Shown: positions 27,805 to 34,030 of the stretch, one piece after another
How the letters are laid out: every line of letters starts with the position of its first letter
How positions within the stretch are numbered: the stretch's first letter is position 1
Source of the DNA: Bacteroidales bacterium
GTDB lineage: Bacteria; Bacteroidota; Bacteroidia; Bacteroidales; F082
Assembly (NCBI GenBank): GCA_015709215.1
Contig: JACCQN010000037.1
Location: 1-34,030, forward strand
Reading direction: 5' to 3'
DNA: 34,030 nucleotides
The notes under the pieces: generated by a model
Database searches by the model: none
Told to the model about the DNA's origin: nothing
Seen by the model: the letters and a program-made list of their open reading frames with translations, nothing else
Program-made: the position numbers and the translations under genes

Positions 27805-28734
27805 ATGAAACAGGTAATTTTGGGTGCCGGAGGAAGCATAGGAAAATTGCTAGCCAAGGAGCTCAAAGCATATAAAACAGCGATCAGGCTGGTGAGCCGA
27901 AATCCAAAGAAGATAAACGATGACGATGAGCTGTATGAAGCTAATTTATTAGGAAAAACTGCTGTTTCGGAAGCCATAAAAGGGTGTGATATAGCCTATC
28001 TGGTGGCCGGACTTACCTATAATGCCGATATATGGGAAAAGCAATGGCCTGTCATTATGGATAACGTGATTGAGGCTTGCAGGCAGCATAAATGTAAACT
28101 GGTTTTCTTTGATAACGTCTATATGTACGATCCTGCAAAAATTGATCATATGACCGAAGAATGTCCTGTGAATCCTGCCAGCAGAAAAGGAAAAGTTCGT
28201 GCTGCCATTGCACAAAAGCTGATGGACGAAGTGAAACAGGGAAATATTACGGCACTGATTGCCCGTGCTGCAGATTTTTATGGCCCCGGCGAGGTGAACA
28301 GCATGCTATCAGAAACTGTATTGAAGAATTTTGCCAAAGGGAAAAAGGCCAACTGGATGGGTGATCCCACTATGCCCCATTCTTTTACGTATGTGCCTGA
28401 TGCAGCCAAAGCTACTGCCATACTTGGCAACTCCAGGGACGGATGGGGCCAGGTTTGGCATTTGCCAACGGCTATGCCAGCGCTCAACGGACTGGAATGG
28501 ATGGAGAATATCGCTTCAGAGATGGGCGTGAAACCAAAGTTTAATGCTTCCGGAAAGACAATGATAAAAATTTTAGGATGGTTTATTCCAATACTGCGCG
28601 AAATGCCGGAGATGTTTTATCAGTACGATCGGCCTTATGTGTTCGACAGTGCTAAGTTTGAAAAGCATTTTAATTTTAAACCAACAGCCTATGTTGCGGG
28701 CATTCGTGAGACGGTAAAAAGTTATAAAAAGTAG
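27805..28734 (+). CDS. Atypical extended short-chain dehydrogenase (NAD(P)-dependent epimerase-like)
   Basis: This 309-residue Rossmann-fold protein opens MKQVILGAGGSIGKLL, with the dinucleotide motif GAGGSIG at residues 7-13, which fixes the start at 27805; the frame is open for 60 further codons upstream without family resemblance. The later strand FFDNVYMYD (101-109) corresponds to the serine/threonine active-site strand of extended SDRs. Where the Tyr-x-x-x-Lys pair is expected the sequence reads NPASRKGKVRAA, so the catalytic Tyr appears to be missing. Such proteins often bind NAD(P) without classical oxidoreduction. The C-terminal part (PHSFTYVPDAAKA, GQVWHLP) is typical of the NAD-dependent epimerase/dehydratase family. 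The substrate is unknown. It is divergent from the esterase gene and followed after 70 bp by the DUF4173-like gene on the same strand. Confidence 0.82.
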   Translation: MKQVILGAGGSIGKLLAKELKAYKTAIRLVSRNPKKINDDDELYEANLLGKTAVSEAIKGCDIAYLVAGLTYNADIWEKQWPVIMDNVIEACRQHKCKLVFFDNVYMYDPAKIDHMTEECPVNPASRKGKVRAAIAQKLMDEVKQGNITALIARAADFYGPGEVNSMLSETVLKNFAKGKKANWMGDPTMPHSFTYVPDAAKATAILGNSRDGWGQVWHLPTAMPALNGLEWMENIASEMGVKPKFNASGKTMIKILGWFIPILREMPEMFYQYDRPYVFDSAKFEKHFNFKPTAYVAGIRETVKSYKK

Positions 28735-28804
28735 CTTTACTAACTAACTTTCCTGCAATAGTTTGCCGAGTTTTGCGTTGGGGATATGTAAAAACCATTC
28801 CATT

Positions 28805-30289
28805 ATGACTAAAACCAGAACCCTTTTGCTGTGGTTATTCCTCACGGTAGTGTTTACTTTGTTGTTTTACAGGCAGTTTGTCGGGCTTAACTTACTGGTT
28901 TACGAGTTGATTGTTTTGTTTATCCTGCGGCAAAAGTTTGGATATTTTTTTCGGCCGGTTTATGCCAAAGTGCTGGTGTTTTCCTTATTGGCTACCCTGT
29001 CTGCCGTTGTTTTGGTAAATTCCATTCTGGCGATTGTTGTTAACCTGGTATTTTTGCTTTTATTGGTGGCTTATTTGTCGCAGGGACAGGAAGCCAATAT
29101 GTTCGGGGCTGCGCTTGCTGTAGCCAGAAATGGTATTATGGCACCGTTTTCGGGGATTAAGGCAATTGGAAACGAGATGTATAGTAATAAAACCGGAAAA
29201 GGCTTGCAGCTGATTTATTTCTTGATAGTACTGATTGTCGGGGTGCTCGTTTTGCTTCTTTTTGCACTGATTTATTCATCGGCAAGTCCGTGGTTCGAAA
29301 GCTTTTCGGGAAGTTTTATCCAGCTGATATCCGATTGGCTCGAGCTTTACGATCCGGAATGGATACCCCTTACCGTTCTTGGGTTTTTGCTGGGAGCATA
29401 TGTTTTATTTTCTAGTCAGGAATCCTGGATTACGCAAATTAATGAAAGTCCGGAAAACATCACTTTTACCAATCGGCAGCCAGGAGGTGCTATTCTAAAT
29501 GGTGTGAAACTCGTTTTATTGCTGCTGAATGTTTTACTGGCTGTGGTCAACTGGCTCGATCTGAAAAATGTGTGGCTGTTTTTTGAATGGAATGGCGGTT
29601 TCCTGAAGCAGTTTGTGCATGAGGGGACATTTTTATTATTGTTTTCGGTTGCACTTGCATCGCTTGTGTTGTTGGTGATTTATAGCGAAAACTCAAGAAG
29701 TTTACAACGCAATCGAAGCATAAAATATCTTGCAACAGCCTGGATCATTCAAAATGCATTTCTGGTGTTGTCAGTCGGGATGCGCAACTATTGGTATATG
29801 AGCTATTTTGCTTTGGCTTATAAACGTATTGCCGTTGTTTTTGTGTTGATTTTGATTTTGGTTGGTCTGGTGTTGCTCTATCAAAAGATTCACAAGGCAC
29901 GTTCTGTTTTCTGGCTGATTCGGCAGAGCAGTCTGGCATTTTTCGTTGTGCTGGCGCTCGCTGCGCTTCCCGATTGGGATTCGCTGATTGCACGCTATAA
30001 CCTAAAAAACTATGAGCATTCTTTTGTTCATTTTGATTTTTTGATCGACTTGCCCGACCGCACACTTGATGATATGGACATCAGCAGGGATGAGCTGGAG
30101 AAAATTGATGCAGCTCAAAAGCGGTTATTTTTCCTCGAAGGGGAATATATGCAAGGAAACGAATTTTATGAACAGCTTCAAAAGCGAAAAGAGAAATTCC
30201 ATCGCAGACAGGAAAACAAATCCATCTTATCCTGGAATCTGGCAGATCATATGGCAGCACAAAGGCTGCAGGCAGATGCATCTAAATAG
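28805..30289 (+). CDS. DUF4173-like polytopic membrane protein
   Basis: This 494-residue protein starts at the ATG at 28805 (MTKTRTLLLWLFL). The frame extends to a TTG at 28763 but the ATG sits at the start of the first membrane helix. There are about ten to twelve hydrophobic segments between residues 5 and 390, then a soluble, highly charged tail of about 100 residues (DRTLDDMDISRDELEKIDAAQKRLFFLEGEY). The segment around RNRSIKYLATAWIIQN followed by MRNYWYMSYFALAYKR matches my memory of the DUF4153/DUF4173 C-terminal core, a family without a known function. The gene follows the SDR gene by 70 bp and may be co-transcribed with it. The next gene on either strand begins 440 bp on, after a repeat element and terminator. 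Confidence 0.75.
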   Translation: MTKTRTLLLWLFLTVVFTLLFYRQFVGLNLLVYELIVLFILRQKFGYFFRPVYAKVLVFSLLATLSAVVLVNSILAIVVNLVFLLLLVAYLSQGQEANMFGAALAVARNGIMAPFSGIKAIGNEMYSNKTGKGLQLIYFLIVLIVGVLVLLLFALIYSSASPWFESFSGSFIQLISDWLELYDPEWIPLTVLGFLLGAYVLFSSQESWITQINESPENITFTNRQPGGAILNGVKLVLLLLNVLLAVVNWLDLKNVWLFFEWNGGFLKQFVHEGTFLLLFSVALASLVLLVIYSENSRSLQRNRSIKYLATAWIIQNAFLVLSVGMRNYWYMSYFALAYKRIAVVFVLILILVGLVLLYQKIHKARSVFWLIRQSSLAFFVVLALAALPDWDSLIARYNLKNYEHSFVHFDFLIDLPDRTLDDMDISRDELEKIDAAQKRLFFLEGEYMQGNEFYEQLQKRKEKFHRRQENKSILSWNLADHMAAQRLQADASK

Positions 30290-30401
30290 GATTCAAAATG
30301 CGGGAGCATGCTATTGATAAGCTTTTTATTGCAGCCTTTGATGAGATAAAAGCCGTTTAGACACTGCGATATAGCACAGGTAGGGAACATGATGATTCAT
30401 T

Positions 30402-30613
30402 CTTGTCCAATAAATTATAATGTCGTCCCTACGATAGGGACTTTTTCTTAATTTGTAAAACACTGTCTACCCATATTTTGTCCCTATCGGGACTGTCCCG
30501 CCAGGGACAAAATATGGGTAGAATAAAAAGTTAACCCTGATTAGCTCGAGTCCCGTAGGGACGGCAATATTAAAGCGATTGAGAATTTTTATGTGATTTT
30601 TACCGGATAACAG
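30402..30613. repeat. Dispersed palindromic intergenic element, copy A
   Basis: This element of about 212 bp matches 33684-33893 in the same orientation over its whole length. Its ends are imperfect inverted repeats: TTGTCCAATAAAT on the left and ACCGGATAACA on the right. Inside, GTCCCTA and TAGGGAC (30425-30441) form a small hairpin. A perfect 19-bp stem follows, CTACCCATATTTTGTCCCT (30467-30485) paired with 30503-30521, whose 17-base loop holds a nested hairpin CGGGAC/GTCCCG. A further GTCCC/GGGAC hairpin lies at 30550-30562. No open reading frame is inside. It looks like a small non-autonomous mobile element or a REP-type intergenic repeat. With the terminator at 30640-30683 it accounts for most of the 440-bp gene-free stretch 30290-30730. 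The rest shows nothing recognisable. Confidence 0.75.
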
Positions 30614-30639
30614 TGATTACTATTGAGATATTGAATTGA

Positions 30640-30683
30640 AAAAAGCGATTTTTCTATTCAAATTCGAAGAAAAATCGCTTTTT
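30640..30683. terminator. Terminator hairpin after the 947-residue T9SS cargo gene
   Basis: A perfect 16-bp inverted repeat (30640-30655 paired with 30668-30683, core AAAAGCGATTTTTCT) has a 12-base loop and runs into A/T tracts on both sides. On the minus strand it lies about 48 bases after the stop at 30731 and ends in six T. The stem is A/T-rich, so termination strength is uncertain. It could also serve the plus strand, but the nearest plus-strand gene ends 350 bp away. Confidence 0.65.
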
Positions 30684-30730
30684 ATGAAGCCTTTCAGCCC
30701 CATTAGCAATCAGAAAGCCAAAAACCCTAT

Positions 30731-33574
30731 CTATTCCACAATCAGTTTTTGAATCCAGTGCTGATTGGTAGTACTCAATTCAATCAGGTATATTCCTGAG
30801 GGAATTTCCTCTACATCAAGCTGGTAAAAAGTGTTCACTCCGGAGTTTATAGTTCTGGAGAGGATAAGACGACCACTCAAATCATTAAGCTTGAGGTTTG
30901 GTTTATCCTCCCTGATACCTTCGGGGATTTCAATCATTGTAAAGTCCTGTGCAGGGTTGGGATAGAGTGTTAATGAATGCTGATGATAGATTTCCTGCTC
31001 ACCTACTGGAGCATTCAGTCCGCCAGAATAGCACACGATTTTGCCGTTACGACCTCCGGCCACCATTTCCCAGGAGTTATCTTCCGTAATATCCGGCAGT
31101 ACGGTCAAAGCATCAACAGCCTGACCGAAAGCGGTGGAGAAAAGCTCTTTGCCGTCAACACCTTCATAAAAGCCGGCGTAATTGCTTTGGAAGAGCGTCC
31201 CAACGGAAAGGTCATCGCGCAGATCGCCGGTAATATCGGGAATGCGTTCCACGTTCCAGGCTTTATCGGGCAGGGATTTGGCATAGAGTTGATCTCCTGT
31301 TTGGCCGTCGTAAACAATCAGTGAGGTGCCGCTGTAAGCCATGGCAAAATCTGTAAAACTGTCGTCATTCATATCACCCACAGGCAACAAACGCAAAATG
31401 ATGTTATTGCCTGCAAAGCCCTGAGCTATCAGATCGCCATTGGTAGCATCGAGCAAATAGAGCTGCCCGTTGAAGCTGCCTGCCACCACATCTTTCACGC
31501 CATCAGCATTGATGTCATCAAGTTGTGCCAGCGCCCATACCGAAGTTCCAGAAGTGGAATATGTCCATAAAATACTGCCATTACTTCCGTTGATAGCTTT
31601 GGCAAAGCCTTGTGTTTCATTGGCATTACTGCAGCCTGCCAGAGCATCAGGAATGTCGTCGCCATTGATATCGGCAATGGCTTTCACAGCAAAACCCGCT
31701 CCGCCCAAAAAGGCTTCCCAGACGACTGATCCATCCAGGCCATTGAGGCAGTAAACCCTGCGTGGGCCATTATTGTCCTGATTATTGCCCGAAGCAGCCA
31801 ATACATCCGGAAACTCATCTCCGTTGTAATCAGTAGTGGCATCCACCTGATACACCCAGCCGCCACCGCCATAGTTGGCTGTGCTGTGCTTCCAGAGTTG
31901 CTGTCCGGTTTTGCCGCTGAGGGCTACAATCGAACGATCGCCCCAGGCAGTACCGGCAATAACATCTTCGTAACCATCGCCATTGATATCGGAAATAATA
32001 TCCAAGGCGTCCTGTTGATAAACAGCTCCTGCATAAATCTCGCGTTCCCATAAAATCTGTGAAGCACCAGAGGCATTGCCATTGAGGGCGCGGATAATAT
32101 TGTCTTCGGTGCATGCGATTAAATCGCTATAGCTGTCGCCACTGATGTCGGCAATGGCGCACATGGCTTTCGGACTCATATCATAATTCTCAGGCACCTG
32201 AAAGGACCAAAGCTGTGCGCCAATTTCGTAAGATTGTGTTTGTGCACTGCCTTCGAGCTGAATGGGATAGGGATTGTTACTGCCATTATTGGTGATGAGG
32301 ATTGTGGCACTATGATCGCCTTCCGATTGCGGAAAATACCATACGATCAATTCTACCATGCCAAGGGAGGAAATACTAATGGGTAATTGAAAAGTAGATT
32401 CGCGATAGAAATTTTCATCATAAAGCTCAATATCATCAAGGATGAGCGTTTCGTCTCCATAGTTTTGCAAGACAATGTGCTGCTTTTTACTGGCTTTGGT
32501 CCGTATGGTTTCAAAATCAACCAGATCGAAGTTGGCGATAAGGGCAGGGCCATCAAAAAGTCCGTGACCACTTAATGCTACGTTTACTGAGGGGTTGATA
32601 GGGTCGTTGGATGAAATGACAGCTTCACCTTCGAAAAAGCCATGTTCGGCAGGGGCAAAAATCATTTCAATTTCTGTGTTTTCACCGGCGCCAATAGTCA
32701 CAGGAAAACTCACACTGGCTGTTACGGGTAGGTTGTTGGTAAAGGTTATCTCACTGATTTCGAGAGGAGCAGTGCCATTATTAAAAACGCTCATCTGCCA
32801 GCTGCTGCTTTCGCCAACCGTAGTATTAGGATACTGATAAGCCGTTTGGGGCAGGGTGATAGCGGGTGTGCCGGCACCCGAAAGGTCAACTTTGTAGAGT
32901 GTGCTGTTGCCTCCAAGTGGCCCGTCAACATACCAAAGATAGGTGCCGTCAAATACAATACCGGCGGGCTTTTCGTTTTCGCAGGGCTGCGATTCGAGTA
33001 AGGTGCCATCGGTTGTAGTTTTGTAAAGCGTATTGGCGTTGTAATCGGCAAGCCACAAATCGCCGTCCTGCAGACACACATCCCACACCTGGTTGGAGGG
33101 CGGAGTGAATTGCGACAAAATGTTCCCGTTTTCGTCAATTTCGTAAACCGTTCCGGGATCAGGATAATAGGTCGAAACCCAAAAGCCATCTGTTTTCGCA
33201 GCAATGCCCGACATATACTGATCGGGCAGGTCAATCTGCGAGAGTACTTCACCTGTCAGGCTAAGCTCTAAAGCATAAGCCGTGCTACTGTTTTCGCGAT
33301 CCAGAATCCAGATGCTGCCATCTTTGAAGGTCATGCCATAGCTGTCGCCAATCTCGGGGTTGGTAAACAGCAGCTCTGCCTGAGCTGAAGCCGGATCAAA
33401 CTGGTAAATATTACTGCCATTACTGCCATAAATTCCAAAATAAAGCATGGTGCCATCGGTGGCTAATCCCGATGCTTTTCCTGGAATGTCATAGCTGGCT
33501 ACGATGGTCCAATCGGCTTTCGTTTGCCAGCCGAAACCCATCACAAGGATTAAAATCAAGTAAATCTTCTTCAT
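30731..33574 (-). CDS. T9SS cargo protein with propeller, choice-of-anchor-D and FG-GAP-like repeats
   Basis: This 947-residue protein has a signal peptide of about 20 residues (ending TKADW). Residues about 21-235 form an SMP-30/NHL-like propeller (ASGLATDGTMLYFGIYG, YVDGPLGGNSTLYKVDLSG). Two Ig-like choice-of-anchor-D domains follow (about 240-340 and 345-440; signature LEISEITFTNN). A second propeller at about 447-860 has repeated calcium-type loops (DINGDGYEDVIAG, DINGDDIPDALAG, DINADGVKDVVAG) alternating with PQQ-like strands such as ALSGKTGQQLWK. A T9SS sorting domain closes the protein (about 867-947, beginning LTLYPNPAQDF and ending WIQKLIVE). No active site is seen; a surface binding or adhesion role is plausible but inferred only from the folds. 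The gene stands alone between two copies of the same intergenic element. Confidence 0.85.
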   Translation of the reverse strand: MKKIYLILILVMGFGWQTKADWTIVASYDIPGKASGLATDGTMLYFGIYGSNGSNIYQFDPASAQAELLFTNPEIGDSYGMTFKDGSIWILDRENSSTAYALELSLTGEVLSQIDLPDQYMSGIAAKTDGFWVSTYYPDPGTVYEIDENGNILSQFTPPSNQVWDVCLQDGDLWLADYNANTLYKTTTDGTLLESQPCENEKPAGIVFDGTYLWYVDGPLGGNSTLYKVDLSGAGTPAITLPQTAYQYPNTTVGESSSWQMSVFNNGTAPLEISEITFTNNLPVTASVSFPVTIGAGENTEIEMIFAPAEHGFFEGEAVISSNDPINPSVNVALSGHGLFDGPALIANFDLVDFETIRTKASKKQHIVLQNYGDETLILDDIELYDENFYRESTFQLPISISSLGMVELIVWYFPQSEGDHSATILITNNGSNNPYPIQLEGSAQTQSYEIGAQLWSFQVPENYDMSPKAMCAIADISGDSYSDLIACTEDNIIRALNGNASGASQILWEREIYAGAVYQQDALDIISDINGDGYEDVIAGTAWGDRSIVALSGKTGQQLWKHSTANYGGGGWVYQVDATTDYNGDEFPDVLAASGNNQDNNGPRRVYCLNGLDGSVVWEAFLGGAGFAVKAIADINGDDIPDALAGCSNANETQGFAKAINGSNGSILWTYSTSGTSVWALAQLDDINADGVKDVVAGSFNGQLYLLDATNGDLIAQGFAGNNIILRLLPVGDMNDDSFTDFAMAYSGTSLIVYDGQTGDQLYAKSLPDKAWNVERIPDITGDLRDDLSVGTLFQSNYAGFYEGVDGKELFSTAFGQAVDALTVLPDITEDNSWEMVAGGRNGKIVCYSGGLNAPVGEQEIYHQHSLTLYPNPAQDFTMIEIPEGIREDKPNLKLNDLSGRLILSRTINSGVNTFYQLDVEEIPSGIYLIELSTTNQHWIQKLIVE

Positions 33575-33609
33575 AATTCGTTTGGTTTTGTTTATTCATC
33601 TAACAGGAA

Positions 33610-33617
33610 CAAAGATA
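33610..33617 (-). promoter_or_regulatory. Promoter -7 box of the 947-residue T9SS cargo gene
   Basis: The minus-strand TATCTTTG matches TAnnTTTG exactly, 35 bases upstream of the ATG at 33574. A TTTTGG stretch lies about 23 bases further upstream, slightly more than the usual -33 spacing. Confidence 0.55.
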
Positions 33618-33650
33618 GTTCAATAATTGCTGAAAATTTCCAAAATAAGG

Positions 33651-33694
33651 AAAAAATATCCTTGTTGTCGGTAAAAAATATCCTTGTTGTCCGA
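33651..33694. repeat. Tandem duplication of a 22-bp unit at the end of element copy B
   Basis: Two adjacent 22-bp units (33651-33672 and 33673-33694) share AAAAAATATCCTTGTTGTC and differ only at two of the last three positions. The unit contains TTGTTGTC, the terminal repeat of the neighbouring element, so the left end of copy B is present twice. Confidence 0.75.
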
Positions 33695-33893
33695 TAAAAT
33701 TATAATGTCGTTCCTAGAGACTTTTTCTGGTTTTTAACATACTGACCACCAACATTATGTCCCTAGCGGGACTGTCCTGCCAGGGACAAAATGTGGGTAG
33801 CATAAAAGGTTTCCCCTGATGATCAAAAGTCCCGCTAGGTACGGCATTATTACAGCGATTGAGCGTTTTTATTTGATTTATACCGGACAACAA
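33684..33893. repeat. Dispersed palindromic intergenic element, copy B
   Basis: This copy of about 210 bp has clear inverted ends, TTGTTGTCCGATAAAAT at left and TACCGGACAACAA at right. It aligns with copy A from TAATGTCGT through CAGCGATTGAG to the end. Its central stem (33749-33764 paired with 33782-33797) has two mismatches where copy A is perfect, and one pair has changed from T-A to C-G on both arms. The outer GTCCC hairpins are partly decayed. No reading frame is inside. The 137 bases to the right, 33894-34030, show nothing I can identify. Confidence 0.75.
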
Positions 33894-34030
33894 TGAAAAA
33901 ATATATTAACGACTTAAATAATTAAATAATTCTATCATCTGATGTTTCGTGCAGCCTATGCAGAATTTATTCTTTACGATTTATCACATTCTACTCTTAT
34001 ACTGTTGGTCATAATGGGGCTTGTTAAAAT

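Noticed and set aside
29745-30065. Minus-strand frame of 106 codons within the DUF4173-like gene
   Set aside because: It has a low-complexity Ser/Lys/Gln composition with no motif and lies fully antisense to a well-supported membrane protein gene.
30298-30360. 20-codon frame (MREHAIDKLF onward) 8 bp after the DUF4173-like gene
   Set aside because: It is too short to distinguish from chance, with no clear ribosome-binding site or homologue. It could be revisited if conserved in relatives.
1-34030. tRNA, rRNA and riboswitch-like elements
   Set aside because: I looked for cloverleaf or rRNA-like stretches in the intergenic regions and found none. The only structured non-coding sequences are the terminators and the two dispersed elements.

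Overview
The window looks like a piece of a marine or environmental Bacteroidota chromosome, probably Bacteroidia of the Marinilabiliales/Prolixibacteraceae type (inferred from gene content, not from a marker gene). The evidence is a SusC/SusD pair, a hybrid two-component regulator of the HTCS class, at least three proteins with C-terminal type IX secretion (T9SS) sorting domains, surface lipoproteins with acidic residues after the lipid cysteine, and promoter boxes of the Bacteroidota form TAnnTTTG.

Layout. Bases 1-105 hold the last 34 codons of a transposase cut off by the window edge. Bases 217-13327 are one minus-strand polysaccharide utilisation locus (PUL) ending in a strong terminator at 118-180. 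In transcription order it encodes a T9SS-secreted protein with a large glycosidase-like domain plus LamG (10214-13327), a cytoplasmic GH130 enzyme, an MFS sugar transporter, a lipoprotein paralogue of the first glycosidase-like domain, SusC, SusD and a FIVAR-LamG surface lipoprotein. The HTCS regulator (13498-17664) is divergent from it. A bidirectional terminator (17696-17729) separates it from a converging giant T9SS cargo protein of about 2794 residues (17749-26133), built from repeated modules with no catalytic domain that I recognise. Next come an esterase and a CYTH protein whose genes overlap by 4 bp, a divergent atypical SDR protein, and a DUF4173-like membrane protein. The last gene encodes a 947-residue T9SS cargo with beta-propellers. 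It lies between two same-orientation copies of a roughly 210-bp palindromic intergenic element.

How the PUL probably works (inference). The T9SS-secreted enzyme and the LamG lipoprotein bind and cut a glycan outside the cell. SusCD imports the oligosaccharides. The lipoprotein paralogue cuts them further at the envelope. The MFS protein moves the product across the inner membrane, and GH130, which has no signal peptide, cleaves a terminal beta-mannosyl residue in the cytoplasm. HTCS senses the oligosaccharide in the periplasm and activates the operon. I do not recognise the family of the two paralogous glycosidase-like proteins. They are the best candidate here for undescribed biology. The second candidate is the structured dispersed repeat around 30402-30613 and 33684-33893.
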